This document shows positions 25,984 to 33,065 of a DNA stretch of 35,443 bases, one piece after another. The translations under genes were made by a program, and so were the position numbers. The stretch is from assembly GCA_038229875.1 (NCBI GenBank), contig JBBROA010000033.1, forward strand, positions 1-35,443, in the 5' to 3' direction. Source of the DNA: JALYUA01 sp038229875 (lineage in GTDB: Bacteria; Acidobacteriota; Thermoanaerobaculia; UBA5066; Gp7-AA6). The notes below the pieces were generated by a model. It searched no databases and was not told the DNA's origin. It saw only the letters and a program-made list of their open reading frames with translations. Numbering within the stretch: the stretch's first letter is position 1; every line of letters starts with the position of its first letter.

Positions 25984-27107
25984 CAGGGCCTCGAGGACGT
26001 CGTCCCGGCCGGCTCGCGGGCGGAGGCCTTAGCGTCCCGCATCGAGCGGACGAATTCCTCGAACAGGCCGTGGGAGTCGCGCGGGCCGGGCGCCGACTCG
26101 GGATGAAATTGCGCTGCCAGGATCGGAAGGACGGCGTGCCGGAAACCCTCGAGCGTGCCGTCGTTCAGGTTCCGGTGTGTCGGGATGATCTCCGGCGGCA
26201 GGCGCTCAGGATCGACCGCGAATCCATGATTCTGCGAGGTGATTGCAACGGCTCCCGTCGCGATGTCCGCGACGGGATGGTTCGCGCCGCGATGGCCGAA
26301 TTTCAGCTTGAAGGTTTCTCCCCCGAGCGCGAGCCCGAGCAGCTGATGGCCGAGGCAGATGCCGAAGATCGGACGCTTCGGGATCAGCTTCTCGATCTGC
26401 CGGATCGGACCGGAGAGGGCGGACGGGTCGCCCGGGCCGTTCGACAGGAAGATCCCGTCGGTATTTTCAGCGAGGATCGCCTCCGCTGTCGAGGAGGCGG
26501 GAAAGACCGTCACGCGGCAGTGCGCCGCGTTCAAGAGCCGGACGATATTCGTCTTCATCCCGTAGTCGATCGCCGCGACGTGGAAAGACTCGGCGCCGGC
26601 TGCGGGGAATACGGACCGGACCTGTGGAGAGACGCGGAGCGCCAGGTCGCTGCCGATCATTCCCGGCGACTCGAGCACCTTCAACCGCAGCTCCTCGGGA
26701 TCATCGATCTCGGTCGAGATGCCGGCGCGCATCGCGCCTTCCGTGCGGATCCGCCGCACGAGCGCCCGCGTGTCGAGCCCGTGGAGCCCCAGAACACCCG
26801 CCTCCGCGAGGTAGTCCGCGAGGCTCCGCTCCCCGCCCGTTCCGCTCCACCGGACGGGAAAGTCCCGGGCGATGAAGCCCGAAACGTGCACGCGTCCGGA
26901 CTCGGCCTCGTCCTCGCGGACGCCGTAATTCCCGATGTGCGCCGCGGTCATCACCACGATCTGAGCGGAGTACGACGGATCGGTCAGGACCTCCTGGTAT
27001 CCGCTCATCGCCGTGTTGAAGACGATCTCTCCGAAATACGTGCCGGGGCGGCCGATCGCCTCCCCGCGCCAGGCGCTGCCATCCTCGAGAACGAGAAGGC
27101 CGTTCAC
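25983..27107 (-). CDS. carA: Carbamoyl-phosphate synthase small subunit (glutaminase)
   Basis: CarA hydrolyses glutamine and passes ammonia to CarB. The 374-residue product starts at GTG 27107, overlapping the aroF stop (GTGA); a longer frame to 27815 is only a shadow of aroF. The N-terminal CarA domain has FGEIVFNTAMSGYQEVLTDPSY. The class I amidotransferase domain has IFLSNGPGDPSA, the nucleophile elbow FGICLGHQ (catalytic Cys), TSQNHGFAV and the His-Glu pair in AAQFHPES. Length is normal. Being coupled to aroF upstream and to a lipoprotein permease downstream, rather than to carB, is unusual. Confidence 0.97.
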   Translation of the reverse strand: MNGLLVLEDGSAWRGEAIGRPGTYFGEIVFNTAMSGYQEVLTDPSYSAQIVVMTAAHIGNYGVREDEAESGRVHVSGFIARDFPVRWSGTGGERSLADYLAEAGVLGLHGLDTRALVRRIRTEGAMRAGISTEIDDPEELRLKVLESPGMIGSDLALRVSPQVRSVFPAAGAESFHVAAIDYGMKTNIVRLLNAAHCRVTVFPASSTAEAILAENTDGIFLSNGPGDPSALSGPIRQIEKLIPKRPIFGICLGHQLLGLALGGETFKLKFGHRGANHPVADIATGAVAITSQNHGFAVDPERLPPEIIPTHRNLNDGTLEGFRHAVLPILAAQFHPESAPGPRDSHGLFEEFVRSMRDAKASAREPAGTTSSRP

Positions 27108-28117
27108 GCCGTGCGGCCGACGACCGGCGCGAGCAGGCGCACTTCCCGGACGAGCTCGGCAAACATGTCCGGAAGCAGCGCCTGCGGCCCGTCGGAAAGC
27201 GCGGACTCGGGATGCGCGTGCACCTCGATTAAGAGACCGTCCGCACCGCACGCGACCGCCGCACGCGAGAGAGGAAGGACCTTCGCCCGCTTTCCCGTCC
27301 CGTGCGACGGATCCACCAGGATCGGTAAGTGCGAGATGCGCCGGACGTACGGGATCGCGGCAAGATCGAGCGTGTTCCGCGTGTGGTCGGCGAAGGTGCG
27401 GACGCCGCGCTCGCAGAGCATCACCTCGTAGTTGCCTTCCGCGAGCAGGTACTCGGCGGAGAGCAGCAGCTCCTCGATCGTGGCCGACATCCCGCGCTTT
27501 AAGAGCACGGGTTTGCGCATCTGGCCGACTTTGCGGAGCAGCGAGAAGTTCTGCATGTTGCGCGCGCCGATCTGGAGGCAGTCCGCGTATTCGGCGACCA
27601 TCTCCGCGGTCTCGGTGTCGAGCACCTCGGTCACGATCGGCAGACCGGTTTCGTCTCGCACCTTCGCGAGAATCTTCAGGCCCTCGAGGCCCAGACCCTG
27701 AAACGAATAGGGCGAGGTGCGCGGCTTGAACGCTCCGCCGCGGTACAGGTTCGCTCCGGCGGCTTTGACGAGGTGGCCGATCTCGAGCGCCTGCTTCTCG
27801 GACTCCACCGCGCACGGGCCCGCGACCATGGCGAGGTGAGGCCCGCCGACGAGCACGCCACGGATCGAGACGACCGTATCCTCGCGCTTGGACTCGCGGG
27901 AGACGAGCTTGTACGGAGCCGACACGGGGATGACTTCCGCGACCCCGGGGAGGTTCTCGAAAGCGCCGGCTTCGACGGTGCCGCGGTTTCCCGTGATCCC
28001 GATCGCGGTGCGCTGCGAACCGGGGATCGGATGCGCCGCGAGACCGAGCCCTTGCACGGTTTCGACCACGCGTCGCACGTCTTCCGGGCTGGCCGCCGCG
28101 TCCATGACGATGAGCAT
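27104..28117 (-). CDS. aroF: 3-deoxy-7-phosphoheptulonate (DAHP) synthase, type I-beta
   Basis: This enzyme condenses phosphoenolpyruvate and erythrose-4-phosphate, the first step toward chorismate. The 337-residue product has a short N-terminal ferredoxin-like regulatory domain (about 1-70) and a TIM-barrel with AGPCAVES, GGAFKPRTSPYSFQG, QIGARNMQN, KRGM, CERGVRTF, LPILVDPSHGTG and a closing EVHAHPE. This is the I-beta layout, as in Thermotoga, where the N-terminal domain senses tyrosine or phenylalanine. I take ATG 28117 over GTG 28147 because the latter lies between the -35 and -10 of the likely promoter, and because 337 residues fits the family. There is no ribosome binding site before 28117, in line with an almost leaderless mRNA. 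Confidence 0.95.
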   Translation of the reverse strand: MLIVMDAAASPEDVRRVVETVQGLGLAAHPIPGSQRTAIGITGNRGTVEAGAFENLPGVAEVIPVSAPYKLVSRESKREDTVVSIRGVLVGGPHLAMVAGPCAVESEKQALEIGHLVKAAGANLYRGGAFKPRTSPYSFQGLGLEGLKILAKVRDETGLPIVTEVLDTETAEMVAEYADCLQIGARNMQNFSLLRKVGQMRKPVLLKRGMSATIEELLLSAEYLLAEGNYEVMLCERGVRTFADHTRNTLDLAAIPYVRRISHLPILVDPSHGTGKRAKVLPLSRAAVACGADGLLIEVHAHPESALSDGPQALLPDMFAELVREVRLLAPVVGRTA

Positions 28118-28131
28118 CGGGGTGCTATCAT
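28104..28131 (+). promoter_or_regulatory. Plus-strand promoter for the secreted unknown gene
   Basis: ATGACG (28104-28109, four of six consensus bases) and TATCAT (28126-28131, five of six) are 16 bases apart and direct transcription toward the ATG at 28178. The -10 shares five bases with the -10 of the divergent aroF promoter, so polymerase could open only one at a time. Confidence 0.5.
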
Positions 28132-28155
28132 CATGGCGCTGATCCACCGTGTCAA
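28127..28155 (-). promoter_or_regulatory. Minus-strand promoter of the aroF-carA-permease operon
   Basis: A perfect TTGACA (28155-28150) is followed after 17 bases by GATGAT (28132-28127, four of six consensus bases). The ATG of aroF starts 9 bases after the -10, so the transcript would begin at or within two or three bases of the start codon. This agrees with the lack of a ribosome binding site. Confidence 0.65.
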
Positions 28156-28177
28156 ACCTCGTCGAAAGGCAGCCGGA

Positions 28178-28930
28178 ATGAGACGGATCGTTCTTTCACC
28201 GCTCCCGCCGCGACGGGTGTTCGTCGCGCTCTTCGCGCTTGCCGCGTTTTTGATCACCTCGCCGCTTCTTGCCTACAACGTGAAGCTGAAGGACGGGTCG
28301 ATCATCTTCGCGCGCACGAAGTACGAGGTGAAAGGGAAGAAGGCGATTATCACGCTCCAGAACGGCACCGTCACGAGCTACGACCTCTCGCAGATCGACA
28401 TCCCGGGAACCGACCAGTACAACAAGGACAACCCGGGCAACGTCCTCGTGATCGACAACACTGGCGACAGCCAGCTCGCCGTCCCGCTCCCGACGCCGAA
28501 CCCGACGGTCAGCCTGCAGGACGTGATCCGGAAGAAGAAGGTTTCTCTCGACACCCGCAGCGGCCGCAATACGGCGGCGGAGAATGCCGCGGCTGCCTCG
28601 ATGCAGGTCGAAGCATCCGTGGATCAGGCGTTCCGGAAGGTGCTCGACGGCGCGGGGATCTCCCAGTACCGGCTTTCCGCGTCTCACGGAAAGATCCGGT
28701 TTCTGGCGACCGCGAACAATGAAGAGACGGTTTTCAACACGATCTCCGCGACGGCAAGGGCCATTGCCGACCTCGCCGCGAGAGGGCGCGAGATCTCGGC
28801 GGAGATCGTCCTGACGACCTCGGGCGGCGAATCCGGCGGGACGTTCGAGATGACTGCCGACCAGGCTCGGCTGATCGTCAACGGCACGGTCACGGTCGCC
28901 GACTATTTTCTGAAAAACGTCGTCCTCTGA
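28178..28930 (+). CDS. Secreted protein of unknown function
   Basis: The 250-residue product (ATG 28178, with AAGG nine bases upstream) has a signal peptide with a hydrophobic core at about 14-30, cleaved probably after PLLA. The mature N-terminus is a compact beta domain: KLKDGSIIFARTKYEVKGKKAIITLQNGTVTSYDLSQIDI, split here as KLKDGSIIFARTKYEV and GKKAIITLQNGTVTSYDL. Next come a polar linker and a helical then beta C-terminal part (about 150-250) ending YFLKNVVL. There is no catalytic motif I recognise. The N-terminal part looks like a small barrel that reads DG/NG turns, as in many envelope-associated domains. It is divergent from aroF and 84 bases ahead of the DUF6526-like gene on the same strand. 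Confidence 0.7.
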   Translation: MRRIVLSPLPPRRVFVALFALAAFLITSPLLAYNVKLKDGSIIFARTKYEVKGKKAIITLQNGTVTSYDLSQIDIPGTDQYNKDNPGNVLVIDNTGDSQLAVPLPTPNPTVSLQDVIRKKKVSLDTRSGRNTAAENAAAASMQVEASVDQAFRKVLDGAGISQYRLSASHGKIRFLATANNEETVFNTISATARAIADLAARGREISAEIVLTTSGGESGGTFEMTADQARLIVNGTVTVADYFLKNVVL

Positions 28931-29013
28931 TCCGGGCGCCGATGCGCGCCGAAACCGCCGCACGGACCCCGGAGAGTCAAAGAAACGCGTCGGTTCTCGA
29001 TCGAGGAGGCGAC

Positions 29014-29454
29014 ATGGCTCAGGCCAATCCCCAGAACTATAAGAACCATCGGCGGTTCATCCCGATTTATCACATCGTCGCGTTCGGGATTCTGCTGATC
29101 AACTTCATTTATTCGCTCGTGAGGCTCGTCCGCACACCGTCCTGGGAAGCCGGGCTGTCTCTCGCGGTCGCGTTCGCTCTCCTCTGCGTCTTTTTCTTCT
29201 CGAGGACGTTCGCCCTGGCCGTACAGGACCGCGTGATCCGGCTCGAGATGCGGCAGCGGCTCGCCGCGATCCTCCCCCCGGACCTCCGGGTCCGCTTCGA
29301 GGAATTGAACCGCGACCAGTTGATCGCACTGCGCTTTGCCGGAGACGCGGAGATGCCGGACCTGGTCCGCGAGGTCCTGACCAACAAGATCGTCAACCGC
29401 GACGAGATCAAGAAGAGGATCAAGGACTGGCAGGCAGATTACCTTCGCTGCTGA
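29014..29454 (+). CDS. DUF6526-like two-segment membrane protein
   Basis: ATG 29014 follows AGGAGG by four bases; an upstream in-frame start at 28942 has no such site. The 146-residue product opens with QNYKNHRRFIPIYH, which I recognise as typical of the DUF6526 family. Two membrane segments follow (about 22-38 and 50-68), then a charged cytoplasmic helical part with LEMRQRLAAILP, FEELNRDQLIALRFA and a basic KKRIKDWQADY end. Family members have no known function. The last codons and the stop lie inside a short duplication (see the repeat at 29443). Confidence 0.7.
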   Translation: MAQANPQNYKNHRRFIPIYHIVAFGILLINFIYSLVRLVRTPSWEAGLSLAVAFALLCVFFFSRTFALAVQDRVIRLEMRQRLAAILPPDLRVRFEELNRDQLIALRFAGDAEMPDLVREVLTNKIVNRDEIKKRIKDWQADYLRC

Positions 29455-29473
29455 GTCCCGCTTCGCTGCTGAG
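29443..29473. repeat. 13-base direct repeat across a stop codon
   Basis: CTTCGCTGCTGAG occurs at 29443-29455 and again at 29461-29473, five bases apart. The first copy contains the TGA of the DUF6526-like gene, so the stop itself is duplicated. It looks like a recent 18-base slippage duplication at the 3' end of the gene, in the convergent gap. Confidence 0.8.
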
Positions 29474-29481
29474 GGCCGGTC

Positions 29482-30108
29482 CTAAGGGCGGTTGACCCGG
29501 CGGGATCTCGCGGCCAACGCCATCTCGCGGCACAGCCAGGCGCCGGACACGACCGCGGCAGTCCACGCCGTGTAAGACGCCGCGCGCGTCAACGCCGCGA
29601 GGCCGTGGTCCCAGCCGACGATCCCGAGCCGCGAAAGCATCCAGTTCCAGTCGTGCACCGGATCGGGAACGAGGCCGACGAGCGGGAGCTCCATCGCCCT
29701 GGCGTCCCCGATGTACCCCGCGAGGCCGAAGAGGGAGGATGCCAGCCAGGCAGCCGCGACGGTGATCCCGAACCAGTCGCGCTGCCGGGCGAGAATCCAT
29801 CCCGCGGCGGTCGGCGCGGCAACCTGCGCGACGCTTCCGCCGGCGATCGACAGCCAGCGACCGGCCCAGCCGAGAACCAGGTGGCCGAGCTCGTGAACCC
29901 CCAGGGTGATCGCTCCGAAGAGATCCGTCGAGAGAGGGTCGCGCAGCCTCGCAAAGCCCGACCAGGCGAAGTACAGGACGAGGGGCGCGCGCCAGATCCA
30001 CGACCGTCCCGCGCACCAGTCGCGCGCGTCGGAAATCCACGCTGAGAAGGGAAGCTCGCGCTGAGGTGCCGGACGGTGCGGCGCGGCCGGCGGGGCGAGC
30101 ACTCCCAT
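29482..30108 (-). CDS. Integral membrane protein with HExxH motif, possible M50-like metalloprotease
   Basis: The 208-residue product has about five membrane segments. The second carries GVHELGHLVL, with H72-E73-x-x-H76 inside the hydrophobic stretch, as in intramembrane zinc proteases of the M50 (site-2 protease) group. A later VHDWNWML (His152, Asp153) and GYIGDAR (Asp135) offer candidates for the third metal ligand; the classical NPDG motif is not seen. Intramembrane proteolysis is a fair inference, but many HExxH membrane proteins of this size are uncharacterised. It is last in the acyl-CoA dehydrogenase-meaB-mce set, 13 bases after the preceding stop, and converges on the DUF6526-like gene. 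Confidence 0.72.
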   Translation of the reverse strand: MGVLAPPAAPHRPAPQRELPFSAWISDARDWCAGRSWIWRAPLVLYFAWSGFARLRDPLSTDLFGAITLGVHELGHLVLGWAGRWLSIAGGSVAQVAAPTAAGWILARQRDWFGITVAAAWLASSLFGLAGYIGDARAMELPLVGLVPDPVHDWNWMLSRLGIVGWDHGLAALTRAASYTAWTAAVVSGAWLCREMALAARSRRVNRP

Positions 30109-30121
30109 TTTCTTTGCCGGC

Positions 30122-30448
30122 TCAGGATCCTTCGAGGGTGTCCGGGACCGGCGTCAGGTGATATCGCGCGTCTTCCCCCACCGCCCGCTGGAAGCGGTCC
30201 GCGAACGACGGGAGCTCTCCCGCGGGCTCGTCCGCGAAGATCCTCTCCACCCGGTGCAGCGGGAAGAAGACCGTCGCGGGAAAGAACGTGAGCGGCTCTT
30301 TATGGGAAATCTCGCGCACCCACCCTTCGAAGCCGTCCAGCGAGAGCCCGCGGACGATCACGCCGGTCGCGTCGCGCTCCCGGAGGAGGCCCCAGAATTT
30401 CTCTCGCGGATTGACGAGCTGGAGCAGGACGAAGTCTCCGGCTTTCAT
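30122..30448 (-). CDS. Conserved small protein of unknown function in the mce operon
   Basis: The 108-residue product starts at ATG 30448, with GGAGG four bases upstream and an ATGA overlap with the mce stop; a longer frame to 30619 only shadows mce. It is soluble. The N-terminal half reads like a small beta barrel (FVLLQLVNPREKFWGLL, TGVIVRGLSLDGFEGWV), then FFPATVFFPLHRVERIFAD, then a helix PSFADRFQRAVG. I know of no named family with this order. Tight coupling to mce suggests a role near methylmalonyl-CoA metabolism or simply shared expression. Confidence 0.75.
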   Translation of the reverse strand: MKAGDFVLLQLVNPREKFWGLLRERDATGVIVRGLSLDGFEGWVREISHKEPLTFFPATVFFPLHRVERIFADEPAGELPSFADRFQRAVGEDARYHLTPVPDTLEGS

Positions 30449-30855
30449 CGCGCCTCCGCCGCCTGCGAGAGCTCGATCAGCAGGCCGTGCCCTGCGTCCG
30501 GATGGAGGAAGGCAACGCGCTTGCCGTCGGCGCCGGGAACGGCGCTCCGGTGCAGAAGCCGGAATCCGCGGGCGTTCAAGTCCGCGAGAGCTGCGTCGAT
30601 GTCGTCGACCGCGAAGCACACGTGGTGAACGCCGCCGCCGCGCTTTGCGAGGAACTTCGCGACGGGCGAGTCCTCAGAAGTCGGCTCCAGGAGCTCGATG
30701 CGGCTGTCTCCGACCGGGAGGAAGGCCGTCCTGACTTTCTGCGACGGCACGTCCTCGCGGTGGGCGACCTCGAGGCCGAGAGCGCCGTAGATGTCGAGCG
30801 CATCGTCGATCGATACGACCGCCACGCCGATATGGTCGATTTTGTATGCGGACAT
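30445..30855 (-). CDS. mce: Methylmalonyl-CoA epimerase
   Basis: The 136-residue product is a single vicinal-oxygen-chelate (glyoxalase-like) protein of normal length. It begins YKIDHIGVAV (first metal His), with RIELLEP, GGGVHHVCFAVDDI (second metal His) and GLLIELSQ (metal Glu). It interconverts (2S)- and (2R)-methylmalonyl-CoA so that the mutase can make succinyl-CoA. The ATG at 30855 is preceded by a short heptamer repeat, with no clear ribosome binding site. It lies between meaB and two small unknown genes, which supports the assignment over other VOC proteins. The mutase itself is not in the window. Confidence 0.95.
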   Translation of the reverse strand: MSAYKIDHIGVAVVSIDDALDIYGALGLEVAHREDVPSQKVRTAFLPVGDSRIELLEPTSEDSPVAKFLAKRGGGVHHVCFAVDDIDAALADLNARGFRLLHRSAVPGADGKRVAFLHPDAGHGLLIELSQAAEAR

Positions 30856-30868
30856 GCGGAAAAGCTAT

Positions 30869-30893
30869 CAGCTCTCAGCTCTCAGCTCTCAGC
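30869..30893. repeat. Tandem heptamer CAGCTCT x3 between meaB and mce
   Basis: CAGCTCT is repeated three times and followed by CAGC (30869-30893). On the coding (minus) strand the meaB stop TGA (30891-30889) is made by the repeat itself, and the array forms most of the 33-base spacer before mce. A change in repeat number would alter the distance between the two genes without changing either protein. Confidence 0.85.
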
Positions 30894-31866
30894 GGTCGGA
30901 CGCTCTCCGGCGCACGACTTCTTCGAAGAGGCGCGCCGAGGCGGCATGAGGATCCTCCTGGCGGGCCGCCACGCGCGCGACCGCCTCCGCCAGCCCGCCG
31001 CCGGCGCGCGAAGGCTCCTCGACTTCCCGGCGGAACCGCTCGTCGAGAACGGCCAGGAGACGTGCGCGGGCGCGCCGCTGCTTGCGGCTCTCCCCTTCTC
31101 CTCCCGAGCGGAGGTGCTCCGCGTGCCGCTCGAACGCCTCGAGGGTCTCCGGGACGCCGGCTGCGGAGGGCGCGACCGTGCGTACGATCGGGGGCCGCCA
31201 GCCGGATGCGGGAGCGAGATCCAGCATCATCGACAGCTCCGTCTCGGTGCGTCCCGCCCCCTCCCGGTCGGACTTGTTGACGACGAAGACGTCCGCGATC
31301 TCGAGGATGCCGGCCTTGATCGCCTGGATGTCGTCGCCCAGGCCCGGCACGAGGACCACCGCGACGGTCTCGGCCGCCTTGACGATGTCCACTTCACCCT
31401 GGCCGACGCCGACTGTCTCCAGGATGACGACGTCGTAGCCCGCCGCGTCCAGAACGTCCACCGCGTCCCAGCTCGCCCGCGCGAGCCCGCCGAGTGCGCC
31501 GCGCGTCGCCATCGAGCGGATGAACACGCCGGGGTCGGTATAGATCTCGGACATCCGGATGCGGTCTCCGAGGATCGCGCCTCCGGTGTAAGGCGAGGAC
31601 GGGTCCACCGCAATGATCCCGACGCGCCGCCCCTGCGCGCGGTACGCCTGCGCGAGCCGCTGGACGAGTGTCGACTTGCCGGCGCCGGGCGGGCCTGTTA
31701 TCCCGAGCGTGCGCGCTCTGCCGGTGTGCGGAAAGAGCGCGGCGAGCAGATCGGGGGCGCCGCCGTCTCGCTCGAGCGCGGAGATCGCCTGTCCGATCGA
31801 GCGGGGATGCCCCCGGAGAACCCCCTCGACAATTTCGGGGAACCCCCTGGGCGGAGAGGCGGTCAA
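30889..31866 (-). CDS. meaB: MeaB/ArgK-type GTPase, chaperone of methylmalonyl-CoA mutase
   Basis: The 325-residue product is a G3E P-loop GTPase. Walker A is GPPGAGKSTL, followed by DPSSPYTGGAILGDRIRM, ETVGVGQGEVDI and the base-specificity NKSD. MeaB protects methylmalonyl-CoA mutase and gates loading of adenosylcobalamin. The C-terminal helical dimerisation arm (about 265-325) is present. The start is TTG 31866, seven bases after the acyl-CoA dehydrogenase stop; no ATG or GTG lies at a better place. Its stop falls inside the heptamer repeat before mce. Pairing with mce makes the assignment to the mutase system strong. Confidence 0.93.
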   Translation of the reverse strand: MTASPPRGFPEIVEGVLRGHPRSIGQAISALERDGGAPDLLAALFPHTGRARTLGITGPPGAGKSTLVQRLAQAYRAQGRRVGIIAVDPSSPYTGGAILGDRIRMSEIYTDPGVFIRSMATRGALGGLARASWDAVDVLDAAGYDVVILETVGVGQGEVDIVKAAETVAVVLVPGLGDDIQAIKAGILEIADVFVVNKSDREGAGRTETELSMMLDLAPASGWRPPIVRTVAPSAAGVPETLEAFERHAEHLRSGGEGESRKQRRARARLLAVLDERFRREVEEPSRAGGGLAEAVARVAARQEDPHAASARLFEEVVRRRASDR

Positions 31867-31873
31867 GACGAGA

Positions 31874-33016
31874 TCAGGTGCCGAGCAGGCTGCGCGCGAT
31901 CACGAGTCTCTGGATCTCGCTCGTCCCCTCACCGATCGTGCAGAGTTTCACGTCGCGGTAAAACTTCTCGACCGGGTAGTCCTTGATGAAGCCGTATCCG
32001 CCGTGGATCTGGATCGCCTTCTCCGTGGCGCGCACCGCAACTTCAGAGGCATAAAGCTTGGCTTGCGCGGAGAACCGAGTCACTTCCTCGCCGGCGTCCT
32101 TTGCGGCCGCCGCGCGGATCGTGAGCAGGCGCGAGGCGTCGATCTCAGTCGCCATGTCGGCCAGGAAGAACTGGATGGCCTCGAATTCCGCGATCGGGCG
32201 GCCGAACTGCCGCCGCTCCTTCGCGTACTTCAGTGACGCTTCGTACGCGCCGCGCGCGATCCCGATCGAGAGCGCGGCAATCGAGATGCGCCCCCCGTCG
32301 AGAATCTTCATGGAGTCGATGAACCCGCTCCCTTCCTTGCCGAGCAGGTTCTCGGCCGGGACGCGGCAGTCTTCCATGACGAGAGTGCAGGTGTCCGAGG
32401 CGCGCATGCCGAGCTTGTTTTCCTTCTTGCCGACCCGGATGCCGGGGTTGTCGAGCTCGACGATGAACGCGGAGATCCCGTGCCGCCCCTTGGACTTCTC
32501 GCTGACCGCCATCAGAACGGCGACCTTGCCGACGGAAGCGTTCGTGATGAAGTTCTTCGAGCCGTTCAACACCCAGTCACTGCCGTCGCGCACGGCGGTC
32601 GTCCGCGTGCCGCCCGCGTCCGAGCCCGCTTCCGCTTCGGTCAGCCCCCACGCCGCGAGCCACTGCCCCGACGCGAGCTTCGGCATGTAGCGGCGGCGCT
32701 GGGCCTCCGTGCCGAACTGGAAAATATGGTTCGAACCGAGCGAGTTGTGCGCCGCGAGAGACAGCGCGATGGAGGCGTCGACTGCCGAGAGCTCCTCGAC
32801 GATCGCCGCGTAGTCGCCGTAGGTCAGCCCCGAGCCGCCGTACTCCTCCGGAAAGAGCACGCCGAGAAACCCGAGCTCGCCCAGCTGGCGGAACACCTCG
32901 ACGGGAAAGTGCTGGGCTTCGTCCCACTCCATGACGTGGGGGCGGATCTCCGCGTCCGCGAACTCTCGGATCGTCTGGACGATTGCCTGCCGCTCGGCGG
33001 AAACAGCCATGCTCAT
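31874..33016 (-). CDS. Acyl-CoA dehydrogenase (short/branched-chain type)
   Basis: The product (380 residues from ATG 33016) is a complete FAD-dependent acyl-CoA dehydrogenase: helical N-terminal domain, beta middle domain with WGLTEAEAGSDAGGTRT and WVLNGSKNFITNA, and C-terminal domain with RRQFGRPIAEFEAIQF, IQIHGGYGFIKDYPVEKFYRD and the catalytic-Glu segment TIGEGTSEIQRLVIAR. It makes 2-enoyl-CoA and passes electrons to ETF. Catalytic Glu in the IGEGTSEIQ position is typical of short/medium-chain and 2-methyl-branched enzymes. With meaB and mce it probably feeds propionyl-CoA formation from branched or odd-chain acids. The frame also allows GTG 33022 and ATG 33010; TAGAAT abuts 33022, so a start at or after 33016 is more likely. 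Confidence 0.93.
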   Translation of the reverse strand: MSMAVSAERQAIVQTIREFADAEIRPHVMEWDEAQHFPVEVFRQLGELGFLGVLFPEEYGGSGLTYGDYAAIVEELSAVDASIALSLAAHNSLGSNHIFQFGTEAQRRRYMPKLASGQWLAAWGLTEAEAGSDAGGTRTTAVRDGSDWVLNGSKNFITNASVGKVAVLMAVSEKSKGRHGISAFIVELDNPGIRVGKKENKLGMRASDTCTLVMEDCRVPAENLLGKEGSGFIDSMKILDGGRISIAALSIGIARGAYEASLKYAKERRQFGRPIAEFEAIQFFLADMATEIDASRLLTIRAAAAKDAGEEVTRFSAQAKLYASEVAVRATEKAIQIHGGYGFIKDYPVEKFYRDVKLCTIGEGTSEIQRLVIARSLLGT

Positions 33017-33022
33017 TTCCAC

Positions 33023-33028
33023 ATTCTA
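33023..33028 (-). promoter_or_regulatory. -10 element just before the acyl-CoA dehydrogenase
   Basis: TAGAAT (five of six consensus bases) on the minus strand ends one base before GTG 33022. Transcription would then start around 33016, where an in-frame ATG lies, giving a leaderless or very short-leader mRNA. The -35 is poor, so this is tentative. Confidence 0.4.
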
Positions 33029-33065
33029 GCGAAAAAAAGCCCGTTTTCGAGAGCCCGCCCGCGAC

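Noticed and set aside
25983..27815. A longer carA start giving 610 residues
   Set aside because: The extra residues overlap aroF out of frame and have no CarA likeness. GTG 27107 with the GTGA overlap gives the normal length.
28933..29014. An N-terminal extension of the DUF6526-like protein to 28942
   Set aside because: The extra residues are polar with no family match, and the AGGAGG site fixes the start at 29014.
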